From positions 1 to 64,000 of the forward strand of contig NZ_KB908226.1 in assembly GCF_000382365.1 (NCBI RefSeq): a DNA stretch of 64,000 nt, in the 5' to 3' direction. The translations under genes were made by a program, and so were the position numbers. This document shows positions 27,228 to 37,284 of this stretch, piece by piece (within the stretch, counting starts at the first letter, position 1; every line of letters begins with the position of its first letter). The notes beneath the pieces were generated by a model. It was not told the origin of the DNA and ran no database searches. It saw only the letters and a program-made list of their open reading frames with translations. This DNA comes from Pannonibacter phragmitetus DSM 14782. Its GTDB lineage: Bacteria > Pseudomonadota > Alphaproteobacteria > Rhizobiales > Stappiaceae.

Positions 27228-29330
27228 ATGACTGATTCCGCCGCCGGTTCCCGGCTCGCAAACCTGTGGGATGAGGCAAAGGCTTCGGCCATGACCGAAT
27301 CCGGCCGCCTGCTCTACCGCTCGAACCTGCTCGGGTCCGACAAGCGCATCACCAACTACGGTGGCGGCAACACATCCGCCAAGGTCATGGAAAAGGATCC
27401 ACTGACCGGCGAAATGGCGGAAGTGCTGTGGGTCAAGGGCTCCGGCGGCGATGTGGGCACAATCAAGCTCGACGGTTTCGCCACGCTCTACATGGACAAG
27501 CTGCGGGCTTTGAAGGGCATTTACCGGGGCGTCGCCTTCGAGGACGAGATGGTGGGCCTGCTGCCCCACTGCACCTTCAACCTCAATCCGCGTGCCGCCT
27601 CCATCGATACGCCGCTGCATGCCTATGTGCCGAAGAAGCACGTGGACCACATGCACCCGGATGCCATCATCGCGATTGCCGCCTCGAAGGACAGCAAGGC
27701 GCTGACGGAAGAGATCTTCGGCAAGGACATAGGCTGGCTGCCGTGGAAGCGCCCCGGCTATGAACTGGGCCTGTGGCTGGAAAAGTTCTGCCTCGAAAAT
27801 CCGGAAGCACGCGGCGTCGTGCTGGAAAGCCATGGCCTCTTCACCTGGGCCGATGATGCGCGCACCTGCTACGAGACGACGATCGAAATCATCAACAAGG
27901 CGATGGCGTGGTTCGAGGGCAAGCTGTCCGGCAAGGCCGCTTTCGGCGGGCAGAAACACGCCATCCTGCCGCGTGATCAGCGCCGCGCCATTGCCGCCCG
28001 CCTGATGCCCGCCATCCGCGGCATGGTCAGCGGCCAGCAGCACATGGCCGGCCACTTTGACGACAGCGATGCGGTGCTGGAATTCGTCTGCGCGAAAGAC
28101 ATGGAAGCCCTCGCGGCGCTGGGCACGAGCTGCCCGGATCACTTCCTGCGCACCAAGATCCGCCCGCTGGTGGTGAAGCTTGATCCGGCAAACCCGGATG
28201 TGGACGCAGTGCTCAAGGGCCTGCCGGATGCGGTTGCTGCCTACCGGCAGGACTACACGGCCTATTACGAGCGCTGCAAGCATGCGGACAGCCCCGCCCT
28301 GCGCGACCCCAACGCCGTTGTCTATCTGGTGCCGGGCGCCGGCATGATCACCTTCGCCAAGGACAAGGCCACGGCCCGCATCTCGGGCGAGTTCTACGTC
28401 AACGCCATCAACGTGATGCGCGGTGCTTCCGGCGTTTCCACCTATTGCGGCCTGCCGGAGCAGGAAGCCTTCGACATCGAATACTGGCTGCTTGAGGAAG
28501 CCAAGCTCCAGCGCATGCCCAGGCCGAAGAGCCTTGCCGGCCGTGTCGCCTTCGTCACCGGCGGAGCTGGCGGCATCGGCTCGGCAACGGCGGAGCGGCT
28601 GATGAGCGAAGGCGCCTGCGTGGTGCTGGCCGATATCGACGCCAATTCCCTCGCCCAGACCGCAGAGCGCCTGGCTGCCCGCCATTCCCGCGACGTGGTG
28701 CGCACGGTTGTCATGGATGTGACCAGCGAGGACGCCGTGGAGCGGGCCTATGCGGAAGCCTGCACCGAATTCGGCGGCATCGACATTCTGGTGTCGAACG
28801 CGGGCATCGCCTCCTCGGCGCCCATCGAGGAAACCAGCCTCGAGCTGTGGAACAGGAACATGTCGATCCTTTCGACCGGCTATTTCCTTGTTTCCCGCAG
28901 CGCTTTCAAGGTGATGAAGACGCAAGGGATTGGCGGCTCGATCGTCTTTATCGCCTCCAAGAACGGCCTTGCCGCCTCTCCCGGCGCCAGCGCCTATTGC
29001 ACGGCCAAGGCCTCGGAAATCCACCTCGCGCGCTGCCTTGCGCTGGAAGGGGCGCCGGATGGCATCCGCGTCAACGTGGTCAACCCGGATGCAGTGCTGC
29101 GCGGCTCCAAGATCTGGTCGGGCGACTGGCTGAAGGAACGGGCACAGGCCTATGGCAAGGACACGGCGGATCTGGAAGAGCATTACCGCCAGCGCTCGCT
29201 GCTGAAGCGCTCCGTGCTGCCCGAGGATATTGCAGAGGCCACCTATTTCTTCGCAAGCGAAGCCTCCGCCAAGTCCACCGGCAACATCATCAACGTGGAC
29301 GCAGGCAACGTCCAGTCCTTCACCCGCTGA
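27228..29330 (+). CDS. rhaD: Rhamnulose-1-P aldolase/alcohol dehydrogenase fusion RhaD
   Basis: A 700-residue bifunctional enzyme. The N-terminal class II aldolase domain (about 1-430) has the zinc-ligand motif HMHPDAI near 140 and splits rhamnulose 1-phosphate into dihydroxyacetone phosphate and lactaldehyde. The C-terminal short-chain dehydrogenase domain has TGGAGGIG near 444 and the YCTAK active site near 589-593, and handles the lactaldehyde. This fusion is characteristic of rhizobia (and Bacillus YuxG). The start at 27228 (MTDSAAGSRL) has GGGAGGA upstream; the longer frame is discarded. Confidence 0.93.
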   Translation: MTDSAAGSRLANLWDEAKASAMTESGRLLYRSNLLGSDKRITNYGGGNTSAKVMEKDPLTGEMAEVLWVKGSGGDVGTIKLDGFATLYMDKLRALKGIYRGVAFEDEMVGLLPHCTFNLNPRAASIDTPLHAYVPKKHVDHMHPDAIIAIAASKDSKALTEEIFGKDIGWLPWKRPGYELGLWLEKFCLENPEARGVVLESHGLFTWADDARTCYETTIEIINKAMAWFEGKLSGKAAFGGQKHAILPRDQRRAIAARLMPAIRGMVSGQQHMAGHFDDSDAVLEFVCAKDMEALAALGTSCPDHFLRTKIRPLVVKLDPANPDVDAVLKGLPDAVAAYRQDYTAYYERCKHADSPALRDPNAVVYLVPGAGMITFAKDKATARISGEFYVNAINVMRGASGVSTYCGLPEQEAFDIEYWLLEEAKLQRMPRPKSLAGRVAFVTGGAGGIGSATAERLMSEGACVVLADIDANSLAQTAERLAARHSRDVVRTVVMDVTSEDAVERAYAEACTEFGGIDILVSNAGIASSAPIEETSLELWNRNMSILSTGYFLVSRSAFKVMKTQGIGGSIVFIASKNGLAASPGASAYCTAKASEIHLARCLALEGAPDGIRVNVVNPDAVLRGSKIWSGDWLKERAQAYGKDTADLEEHYRQRSLLKRSVLPEDIAEATYFFASEASAKSTGNIINVDAGNVQSFTR

Positions 29331-29342
29331 CGGAGGCCATTC

Positions 29343-30632
29343 ATGACCCAGATGATCGGTTCTGATGTCCTTGAGAAGGACAATGCCGCCCGCAAAGCGG
29401 ACCTCGCGCGCGACTATGACAGCCTTGGCGAGCGGCTCGCCCGCCGGGGCATCGACATCAACGCGGTGAAGGCGAAGGTTGCCGCCTATGGCGTTGCCGT
29501 GCCGTCCTGGGGTGTCGGCACTGGCGGCACCCGCTTTGCCCGTTTCCCCGGCGCAGGCGAGCCGCGCCACATCTTCGACAAGCTGGAAGACTGCGGCGTC
29601 ATCCAGCAGCTGACCCGGGCAACGCCCTCCGTCTCCCTGCATATTCCCTGGGACAAGGCCGATCCGGCAGACCTGAAGGCCAAGGCGGACAGCCTCGGCC
29701 TCGGCTTTGACGCCATGAACTCCAACACCTTCCAGGATCAGGCCGGACAGGCCCATTCCTACAAGTTCGGCTCCCTCTCCCACACGGATGCTGCCACCCG
29801 TGCGCAGGCGGTGGAGCACAACATCGAATGTATCGAGCTTGGCCGCGCCATTGGCTCGAAGGCGCTGACCGTGTGGATCGGCGACGGCTCCAACTTCCCC
29901 GGGCAGTCGCATTTCACCCGCCAGTTCGAGCGCTATCTGGAAGCAGCCCGGCAGATCTACGCCGCCCTGCCGGAGGACTGGCGGCTCTTCACCGAACACA
30001 AGATGTACGAGCCCGCCTTCTATTCCACCGTGGTGCAGGACTGGGGCACGAACTATCTCATCGCGCAGGAGCTGGGCCCCAAGGCCTTCTGCCTCGTTGA
30101 TCTCGGCCACCATGCGCCCAACGTGAACATCGAAATGATCGTCGCCCGCCTCATCCAGTTCGGCAAGCTGGGCGGCTTCCATTTCAACGACAGCAAATAT
30201 GGCGATGACGATCTCGACACCGGCTCGGTCGATCCCTACCGGCTATTCCTCGTCTTCAACGAGCTGGTGGACGCGGAAACCCGCAAGGCGCCGGGCTTTG
30301 CCCCCTCGCACATGCTGGACCAGTCGCACAATGTCACCGACCCGATCGAAAGCCTGATGGTCAGCGCCATGGAGGTGCAGCGCGCCTATGCGCAGGCCCT
30401 GCTGGTGGACCGCAAGGCCCTCGACGGCTTCCAGGACAGCAACGACGCGCTGATGGCCACCACCACGCTGAAGACCGCCTTCCGCACCGATGTGGAACCA
30501 ATCCTCGCCATGGCCCGTCTGGAATCGGGCGGCGCCATCGACCCCGTCTCCACCTACCGCGCCTCCGGCTACCGCGCCCGCGCCGCAGAGGTCCGGCCAG
30601 CAGTTTCCGGCGCTGGCGGGGGGATTGTGTGA
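29343..30632 (+). CDS. rhaI: L-rhamnose isomerase RhaI, rhizobial type
   Basis: A 429-residue TIM-barrel sugar isomerase converting L-rhamnose to L-rhamnulose. Recognisable metal-site segments are FTEHKMYEPAFYSTV, LVDLGHHAPNVNIEM and GGFHFNDSKYGDDDLD, which carry the Glu, Asp and His ligands. It belongs to the rhizobial isomerase subfamily and lies 12 bp after rhaD with CGGAGG before the ATG, so rhaDI form one unit. Confidence 0.93.
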   Translation: MTQMIGSDVLEKDNAARKADLARDYDSLGERLARRGIDINAVKAKVAAYGVAVPSWGVGTGGTRFARFPGAGEPRHIFDKLEDCGVIQQLTRATPSVSLHIPWDKADPADLKAKADSLGLGFDAMNSNTFQDQAGQAHSYKFGSLSHTDAATRAQAVEHNIECIELGRAIGSKALTVWIGDGSNFPGQSHFTRQFERYLEAARQIYAALPEDWRLFTEHKMYEPAFYSTVVQDWGTNYLIAQELGPKAFCLVDLGHHAPNVNIEMIVARLIQFGKLGGFHFNDSKYGDDDLDTGSVDPYRLFLVFNELVDAETRKAPGFAPSHMLDQSHNVTDPIESLMVSAMEVQRAYAQALLVDRKALDGFQDSNDALMATTTLKTAFRTDVEPILAMARLESGGAIDPVSTYRASGYRARAAEVRPAVSGAGGGIV

Positions 30633-30666
30633 GAGCGGGCCACGGATTGACCTGATGCCTCTCCCT

Positions 30667-30697
30667 CACCCCGGACATGCGTGCATGATCCGGGGTG
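30667..30697. terminator. Hairpin downstream of rhaI
   Basis: CACCCCGGA (30667-30675) pairs with TCCGGGGTG (30689-30697) over a 13 nt loop that itself contains ATGCGTGCAT. It is 34 bp past rhaI and marks the end of the rhaDI unit. There is no T run, so it may need Rho or act as a repeat-type 3' element. Confidence 0.45.
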
Positions 30698-30801
30698 AAC
30701 CGTTCTTGACGCTGGGTGTCTCTCCGTCTCCGTCAAGCCTCAGCAAAACAGCAGCTCTGCCTCCCGCCTTCCAAAGGAAATATCTTTCCCAAACATTCGC
30801 A

Positions 30802-30813
30802 TGCCAATTGGCA
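30802..30813. promoter_or_regulatory. Palindrome before the amino-acid transporter operon
   Basis: TGCCAATTGGCA is a perfect 12 bp palindrome 53 bp before the ATPase start codon in an AT-rich promoter region, with a partly repeated half (CTGGCAAAA) right after. It is a candidate operator; no regulator gene is adjacent. Confidence 0.35.
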
Positions 30814-30865
30814 AGCTGGCAAAACCGGGCTAACAGGCGGTTGAAACAACGCGGAACGGCTGCCC

Positions 30866-31645
<780 letters not shown>

Positions 31646-31676
31646 AAACCAATCACAGCATAAACGGGGAAACACC

Positions 31677-32450
31677 ATGAAGAAGCTTCTGTCCATTCTC
31701 CTCACCGGCGCCGCGCTTGCGGCAAGCTCCGTCTCCGCCTCCGCCGAGCTGCGCTTCGGCGTGATGAACGAGCCCTATCCGCCCTTCTTCACCAAGGATG
31801 CCTCCGGCAAGTGGGTGGGCTGGGAAATCGACCTGATGGATGCCGTCTGCGAGGAAATGAAGGAGCAGTGCTCCATCGTCGACATCGCCTGGGACGGGCT
31901 GATCCCCGGCCTGCAGGCCAAGAAGATCGACGTGATCTGGTCCTCCATGTCCATCACCGAAGAGCGCAAGAAGACCATTGCCTTCACGGACAAGTACTAC
32001 AACACGCCCAGCAAGCTGATCGGCGCCAAGGACGGCATCATGGGTGCAGGCCCGGATGACGTCGCGGGCAAGATCATCGGCATTCAGGTCTCGACCATCC
32101 AGTCCGACTATTATGCCAAGTACTTCAAGGACAAGGCAGAAGAAAAAACCTATGCCACCCTCGATGAGGCCTTCCAGGACCTCGCCGCCGGGCGCATTGA
32201 CTATGTGTTCGGCGATGCCATGCCGCTGGAAGAGTTCCTGAAATCCAGCTACGGCGAAAGCTGCTGCGAGGACAAGGGCAACGTGGCCGATGATCCGGCC
32301 GTGCTGGGCTCCGGCATCGGCGGCGGCCTGCGTCAGGACGACACGGAACTTCAGGCCAAGCTGAACGCCGCCATCGCCGCCGTACGCGCCAGCGGCAAGT
32401 ACAAGGAAATCTCGGACAAGTACTTCTCGTTCGATCCTTACGGCGAGTGA
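31677..32450 (+). CDS. Amino-acid-binding periplasmic protein
   Basis: A 257-residue SBP family 3 protein. The signal peptide runs to about residue 22 (MKKLLSILLTGAALAASSVSASA). The mature start is ELRFGVMNEPYPPFF, followed by GWEIDLMDAV, DGLIPGLQAKKIDVIWSSM and the Arg-containing EERKKTIAF. A cysteine pair (SCCEDKGN) lies near residue 198. It is similar in layout to histidine/lysine/octopine binders and is followed by a large palindromic repeat before the permease genes. Confidence 0.9.
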   Translation: MKKLLSILLTGAALAASSVSASAELRFGVMNEPYPPFFTKDASGKWVGWEIDLMDAVCEEMKEQCSIVDIAWDGLIPGLQAKKIDVIWSSMSITEERKKTIAFTDKYYNTPSKLIGAKDGIMGAGPDDVAGKIIGIQVSTIQSDYYAKYFKDKAEEKTYATLDEAFQDLAAGRIDYVFGDAMPLEEFLKSSYGESCCEDKGNVADDPAVLGSGIGGGLRQDDTELQAKLNAAIAAVRASGKYKEISDKYFSFDPYGE

Positions 32451-32538
32451 TCTGCAGGAAATGAAGTTGCCGGGATTGGCGTCAGCGCCTCTTCCGGCCT
32501 TTTCTGAGTAGCTGGGTATGTGCAAACAGGCCGCAGCA

Positions 32539-32692
32539 CCCCTCTCCCCACTTGAGGGGGAGATGTCTGCGACAGCAGACAGAGGGGGGGGCCAGCGCCT
32601 CAGCACGGCACGGCCACTCTTGAATAGACGGGCAGTCCGTTACCCCCCTCTGCCCCCTTCGGGGGCATCTCCCCCTCAAGGGGGGAGAGGAG
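32539..32692. repeat. 154 bp rhizobial-type double palindrome, copy 2
   Basis: Same structure as the copy at 19526: a CCCCTCTCCCCACTTGAGGG arm with CAGAGGGGG, a remnant of the central GGCAGTCCGTT palindrome, and the opposing CCCCCCTCTGCCCC...AAGGGGGGAGAG arm. Similarity continues about 35 bp past the second arm. It lies in the gap between the binding-protein and permease genes, so any read-through transcript contains a long hairpin there. Nothing else is seen in the 332 bp gap. Confidence 0.85.
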
Positions 32693-32782
32693 TTGGTGCC
32701 TGGCTGACGGTCCGAAATGAACATCCCCCATTGGGGCAAAGGCCGCAGGCCAAAGACTTTATTGGATTGTCCCAGAGGCAGC

Positions 32783-33508
32783 ATGGCGAACCTGACCTAT
32801 CTTGAGCTTCTGGCACCCTCGCCTCCCGGCTGGGGCGGTGTGCTGCTGGCCGGGGCTGCGTCGACAATCGCCATTTCGCTCGGCGCTTACCTCACCGGCA
32901 TGGTGCTGGGGCTGCTGGGGGCCTGGGGCAAGCTCAAGGGCGGGCGCGTGACCTCTGCCCTGCTCGATGGCTACACCACCGCCATCCGCGCCATTCCCGA
33001 ACTCATCCTGATCATCGGCCTTTATTATGCCGGCACCGACGGCCTGAACCGGCTGCTCACCGCCATCGGACTGCCCACCATCGAGGTGAACGGCTTCGTC
33101 GCTGCCGTTGCCGTGCTCGGCATCGTCCAGGGCGCCTATATGACAGAGGTGTTCCGCGGCGCCATTCAGGCGGTACCCATTGGCCAGATCGAGGCGGCTG
33201 CGGCCTTCGGCATGCGCCCTTCCCTGCGCTTCCGCCGCATCATCCTGCCGGCGATGATCCCCAACGCCATGCCGGGCCTTGCCAATCTGTGGATGTCCGT
33301 CACCAAGGACAGCGCCCTCATTGCCGTTGTCGGCTATCAGGAGCTGGCGCTGGCCACGCGCATCGCGGCGGGCAACACCAAGCAGTATTTCCTGTTCTTC
33401 GCGGCGGCGGCGGTGCTCTATCTGATCATCAGCCTTGTCTCCACCCGTGTGTTCAACCTGCTGGAGCGGCGCGCGCGCCGGGGCCAGCCGGCCCACGGCC
33501 GGGCATAG
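32783..33508 (+). CDS. Amino-acid ABC transporter permease (HisQ type)
   Basis: A 241-residue membrane protein of the polar amino-acid permease family. The start at 32783 (MANLTYLELL) was chosen because the longer frame begins in the repeat flank. It has membrane segments such as LLAGAASTIAISLGAYLTGM and an EAA-type loop with GQIEAAAAFGMRP. It is followed after 9 bp by its partner permease. Confidence 0.9.
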   Translation: MANLTYLELLAPSPPGWGGVLLAGAASTIAISLGAYLTGMVLGLLGAWGKLKGGRVTSALLDGYTTAIRAIPELILIIGLYYAGTDGLNRLLTAIGLPTIEVNGFVAAVAVLGIVQGAYMTEVFRGAIQAVPIGQIEAAAAFGMRPSLRFRRIILPAMIPNAMPGLANLWMSVTKDSALIAVVGYQELALATRIAAGNTKQYFLFFAAAAVLYLIISLVSTRVFNLLERRARRGQPAHGRA

Positions 33509-33517
33509 GAGGAGCGG

Positions 33518-34207
33518 ATGGATTTCTCCTGGCTGGCCAAATACACCCCGCTGCTTCTGTCCGGCGCCTGGCAGACGGTTGCCCTTCTCGGCATTTCCGT
33601 CAGCATCGGCTTCGTCCTCGCCATTGGCCTGGCGCTCGCGCAGGTGTCCGGCCCCTTGTGGCTGCGGCTGCTGGCGCGCGGTTATTGCGGCTTCTTCCGT
33701 GGTACACCTCTGCTGATCCAGCTCTGGCTGCTTTATTATGGCGTTGGCTCGCTGCTGCCGATGGTGCCGGGCCTGCGCGGCAGTTTCCTGTGGCCTATCC
33801 TGCGCGAGGGATTCTTCTTCGCCGCCGTCAGCTTCACGCTCAACCACGCCGCCTATCAGGCCGAGATCCTGCGCGGCGCGCTGCTGAGCGTGCCCAAGGG
33901 CGAGCTGGAAGCCGGGCGCGCCTTCGGCATGACGCCCTTCCTGCTGCTGCGGCGCATCTGGCTGCCGCGTGCCATACGCACTGCCCTGCCCAGCATCACC
34001 GGCGAAATCGTGCTGCAGCTCAAGGCAACACCGCTCGCCTTCACCGTCACGGTGATGGATCTCTACGCGGTTGCCTACAAGGTGCGGCAGGATACGCTGC
34101 TCGTCTATGAACCGCTGATCGTGGTCACGCTCTTCTATGTGGGCCTGACCATCATCCTCACCCGCATTTTCAAGCATGTGGAGGCACAGGTGCCCGTGCG
34201 CCGCTGA
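33518..34207 (+). CDS. Amino-acid ABC transporter permease (HisM type)
   Basis: A 229-residue permease with the family pattern of a first membrane span (LLLSGAWQTVALLGISVSIG), GTPLLIQLWLLYYG, and an EAA loop KGELEAGRAFGMTP. AGGAGGAG precedes the ATG. With the HisQ-like protein it forms the membrane pore. Confidence 0.9.
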   Translation: MDFSWLAKYTPLLLSGAWQTVALLGISVSIGFVLAIGLALAQVSGPLWLRLLARGYCGFFRGTPLLIQLWLLYYGVGSLLPMVPGLRGSFLWPILREGFFFAAVSFTLNHAAYQAEILRGALLSVPKGELEAGRAFGMTPFLLLRRIWLPRAIRTALPSITGEIVLQLKATPLAFTVTVMDLYAVAYKVRQDTLLVYEPLIVVTLFYVGLTIILTRIFKHVEAQVPVRR

Positions 34208-34249
34208 CGGCGCAGCCCTGCAGCCCCCGAACCCGCAAAGGAGCATCCC

Positions 34250-35170
34250 ATGGCCAGCAACATCCGTATCCTCGACGGCGGCATGAGCCGCGAACTGGTG
34301 CGGCTCGGCGCCGAGCTGAAGCAGCCGGAATGGTCGGCCCTTGCCCTCATCGACACACCCAGCATCGTGCGGCAGGTGCATGAGGAGTTCATCGCCGCCG
34401 GCGCCGATGTCATCACCACCAACAGCTACGCGCTGGTGCCCTACCACATCGGCGAAGAGCGTTTTGCGAAGGAAGGCCGTGCCCTGATCGCCCTTTCCGG
34501 CCGCCTTGCCCGTGAAGCGGCAGACGCCGAAACCGCGCGCAGCGTGCTGGTCGCCGGCGGCCTGCCGCCCATCTTCGGCTCCTACGAGCCGCAGAATTTC
34601 GATCCCGCCCGCGTGCAGGACTATCTCTCCGTCCTAGTCGAGGAACTCAGTCCCTATGCAGATGTGTGGCTGGGCGAGACCCTGAGCCTCATTGCCGAGG
34701 GCGAAGCCGTGCGCATTGCCACCGAGGGCACCAACCGCCCCTTCTGGGTGTCCTTCACGCTGGAAGATGCAGACACGGAAGCGGCCATCGCCAACCCGAA
34801 GCTGCGCGGCGGGGAAACTGTGACGGAAGCTGCCGAATGGGCCGCAGGCTCGGGCGCGGCAGCGCTTCTGTTCAACTGTGCCAAGCCGGAGATCATGGCC
34901 AGCGCCATCAAGGCCGCCTCAGCCGTCTTCGCCGCCAAGGGCGTGAAGCTGGATCTCGGCGTCTATGCCAATGCCTTTGAAAGCAACACCGATGACGGCG
35001 CGGCCAACGAGGCCCTGCACGGCACCCGCGCTGACCTGACCGGCGACCGCTACACCGGCTTTGCCTGCGACTGGGTCGACGCCGGCGCCACCCTCGTCGG
35101 CGGCTGCTGCGGCATCGGCGCCAGCCACATCCACAGCCTTGCCGCCCGCCTGAAGGGAAATGCGGCCTGA
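34250..35170 (+). CDS. Homocysteine S-methyltransferase-family protein
   Basis: A 306-residue enzyme of the S-methyltransferase family (MmuM/BHMT type). The N-terminus ILDGGMSREL holds the DGG motif, NSYAL lies in the barrel, one zinc-ligand cysteine is in LLFNCAKPEI (about residue 208) and the pair is in VGGCCGIG near the end. Such enzymes pass a methyl group from S-methylmethionine or a betaine to homocysteine. It lies directly behind the amino-acid transporter, which suggests that the imported compound is its methyl donor or acceptor. No methionine-related riboswitch was seen upstream. Confidence 0.85.
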   Translation: MASNIRILDGGMSRELVRLGAELKQPEWSALALIDTPSIVRQVHEEFIAAGADVITTNSYALVPYHIGEERFAKEGRALIALSGRLAREAADAETARSVLVAGGLPPIFGSYEPQNFDPARVQDYLSVLVEELSPYADVWLGETLSLIAEGEAVRIATEGTNRPFWVSFTLEDADTEAAIANPKLRGGETVTEAAEWAAGSGAAALLFNCAKPEIMASAIKAASAVFAAKGVKLDLGVYANAFESNTDDGAANEALHGTRADLTGDRYTGFACDWVDAGATLVGGCCGIGASHIHSLAARLKGNAA

Positions 35171-35407
35171 GGCGGGCAAGCATCGCCGTCCAGGATAACG
35201 GAGCACCGGCAGATTTGCCGGTGCAGTTCTGTTCAAACCTGATAGAGTTTTCCTCATGATGCGATTCCGGGCAGCCGCCCGGCTCTCCCGCGTCAGCCCC
35301 CTATCACGCCCTGCTTCTTTCCCATGGAACGCTGACATGAGCAGCCAGGAAACAGGTACCGGATCGAGGGCGTCGCAGTCCTTGATATCGTTCTGGCGCT
35401 CCTGGGC

Positions 35408-37111
35408 GTGGCCGCCGCCATGTACCTGCCACTGCAATCAGCGCAGACGCTGGCCATGCGCGTCGGCAATCCGTCCACGCAGGACATCTTCTTCGGCTCG
35501 GCACTGGTGCTGCTGACGCTGGAAGCGACACGCCGCTCTGTCGGCCCGACGCTGCCGATCATCGCGCTGCTGTTCATGGGCTTTGCCCTGTTCGGCCCCT
35601 GGATGCCCGGCGCGCTGAAACATGGCGGCACCTCCTGGCTGGGCCTCATCAACCACCTCTACATGACCAATCAGGGCATTTACGGCATCGCCATCGGCGT
35701 GATGGCGAAATACGTGTTCCTGTTCATCGTCTTCGGCGTGCTGGCCACCCGCATCGGCCTCGGCCAGCTGTTCATCGACGTGGCCATGGTGCTGGCCGGG
35801 CGTTATTCCGGCGGCCCGGCAAAGGTCGCCATCTTCTCCTCCGCCTTCATGGGCACCATCTCCGGCTCCTCCATCGCCAACACGGTGACGACCGGTGCCC
35901 TGACGATCCCGGCCATGAAGCGCGTCGGCTATCCGGCCCGTTTTGCCGCCGCCGTGGAAGCCACCGCCTCCACCGGCGGGCAGATAACCCCGCCCATTCT
36001 GGGTGCAGCCGCCTTCATCATGGTGGAATATCTGCAGATCCCGCTGCGCGACGTACTGGCCGCAGCCCTGTTCCCGGCGCTGCTGCATTACTTCGGCATT
36101 CTCGTCATGGTGCATCTGGAAGCCAAGCGCCTCGGCCTGCGCGGCCTCACGAAAGATGAACTGCCGAAGCTCGGCATCGTGCTGAAGCAGCACTGGCTGT
36201 CGGTCATCCCGCTGATCATTCTGGTCTATCTGATCCTCTCCGGCCGCACGCCCGATTATGCCGCCGTCTATGGCATCATCGCCTGTGTCGTCGTCGGCGT
36301 CTTGAACCCGGTTGACCGGCTCAACCTGAAGGATCTCTACAATGCGCTGGCCGCCGGTGCCCGCAACACGCTCGCGGTGGGCGCTGCGGCAGCCACTGTC
36401 GGCATCGTCGTGGGTGTGGTGACGCTGACGGGCGTCGGCTTCCGCATCGGCTATGTCATCGTCCAGACCGCTGGCGACATCGGGGCAACCCTGGGCTCCC
36501 TGTGGCCGCTGTCGCTGTTCACCGCAGGCCAGTGGACCCTGTTTGTCTCGCTGATCCTGATCGCCGTCGCCTGCATCATCATGGGCGCCGGCATCCCGAC
36601 CACCGCAACCTACATCATTCTGGTCGCTGTGGCCGCCCCGGCCCTTGCCGTGCAGCAGGTGGAGCCGCTGGTCGCCCATTTCTTCGTGTTCTACTACGGG
36701 GTTCTGGCCGACATCACGCCACCGGTGGCGCTTGCGGCCTATGCGGCGGCGGGCATAGCCGGGTCCAACCCGTTCCAGACGGGCAACACCGCCTTCCGCC
36801 TCGGCATCGCCAAGGCGCTGGTGCCGTTTGTCTTCGTCTATTCGCCGTCGCTGCTGCTGGTGAATGCAGACTTCACCTGGTCCGCCTTTGCCATCACGCT
36901 CACGGGCGCGGCCCTCGGCATTGCCTGCCTTGGCGTGGCCTTCTCCGGCTATTTCATCGCGCCGATGCGCAAGCAGGAGCGCTGGTGGACGGGCATCGTC
37001 TCGCTGCTGTTCATCTCGCCGGGCCTTGAGACCATGGCAGCAGGCATCATCCTGCTGCTGCCGGTGGTGTTCCTGCAGATCAAGGCAAGGCAGAAACTGG
37101 CCGCAGCCTGA
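35408..37111 (+). CDS. TRAP transporter fused permease, N-terminus missing
   Basis: 567 residues of a fused 4TM/12TM TRAP permease (DctQM-type, partner of TAXI binding proteins): LEATRRSVGPTLPII, SGSSIANTVTTGALTIPAMKR, ATASTGGQITPPILGAAAF and GIPTTATYIILV are all present. The homologous frame extends upstream to 35336 (NRYRIEGVAVLDIVLALLG) but has no start codon there; the listed GTG at 35408 lies inside a membrane segment. Family members carry about 100 more residues at the N-terminus. An ATG at 35337 is out of frame by one base. No binding-protein gene is nearby. The gene is probably a decayed or frameshifted remnant, although the 12TM part looks intact. Confidence 0.75.
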   Translation: MAAAMYLPLQSAQTLAMRVGNPSTQDIFFGSALVLLTLEATRRSVGPTLPIIALLFMGFALFGPWMPGALKHGGTSWLGLINHLYMTNQGIYGIAIGVMAKYVFLFIVFGVLATRIGLGQLFIDVAMVLAGRYSGGPAKVAIFSSAFMGTISGSSIANTVTTGALTIPAMKRVGYPARFAAAVEATASTGGQITPPILGAAAFIMVEYLQIPLRDVLAAALFPALLHYFGILVMVHLEAKRLGLRGLTKDELPKLGIVLKQHWLSVIPLIILVYLILSGRTPDYAAVYGIIACVVVGVLNPVDRLNLKDLYNALAAGARNTLAVGAAAATVGIVVGVVTLTGVGFRIGYVIVQTAGDIGATLGSLWPLSLFTAGQWTLFVSLILIAVACIIMGAGIPTTATYIILVAVAAPALAVQQVEPLVAHFFVFYYGVLADITPPVALAAYAAAGIAGSNPFQTGNTAFRLGIAKALVPFVFVYSPSLLLVNADFTWSAFAITLTGAALGIACLGVAFSGYFIAPMRKQERWWTGIVSLLFISPGLETMAAGIILLLPVVFLQIKARQKLAAA

Positions 37112-37213
37112 TACGGGCTCTCGATGAGTTCGACTCATCGAAAACTGGTCAAGCCCGTGCGGCGCTTGAGCATTTTCAAGGCGTGATGCGTCAGCATCGA
37201 AAGCCTTGGTATG
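37110..37213 (-). repeat. ~102 bp structured palindromic repeat, copy D
   Basis: The fourth family member, starting at the TGA stop of the TRAP gene. The stem in transcript sense is TTTTCGATGAG/CTCATCGAGAG: two C-to-T changes relative to copy B leave T-G wobble pairs. The far end TTGGTAT is intact, while the near end has drifted to ATACGGG. Confidence 0.8.
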
Positions 37214-37231
37214 AGGCCTGCCACCAGACAC

Positions 37232-37268
37232 AAAAAAGCCGGGCTGCGGAACGCCGCAGCCCGGCTTT
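37232..37268 (-). terminator. Rho-independent terminator of the IalB-like gene
   Basis: AAAAGCCGGGCTGCGG, loop AACG and CCGCAGCCCGGCTTTT form a 16 bp stem with A and T tracts on both sides, 17 bp past the stop codon of the gene at 37285. By symmetry it can also stop transcripts arriving from the TRAP side. Confidence 0.85.
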
Positions 37269-37284
37269 TCATTGAGACGGGATC

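Noticed and set aside
25294-30182. Long frames antisense to rhaS/rhaR (25294-27132) and rhaD/rhaI (27186-30182)
   Set aside because: Both are shadows of well-identified genes and show no motifs. They arise from high GC at third codon positions.
32759-34447. A 562-codon minus-strand frame across the amino-acid permeases
   Set aside because: The sense strand encodes two clear permeases. The antisense product is low in hydrophobic residues and Gln/Asp-rich, as expected for a complement of membrane segments.
35171-35335. A methionine-related riboswitch or a missing N-terminal exon of the TRAP gene
   Set aside because: No SAM-riboswitch-like structure was seen near the methyltransferase, and no frame in this gap encodes the missing membrane segments.
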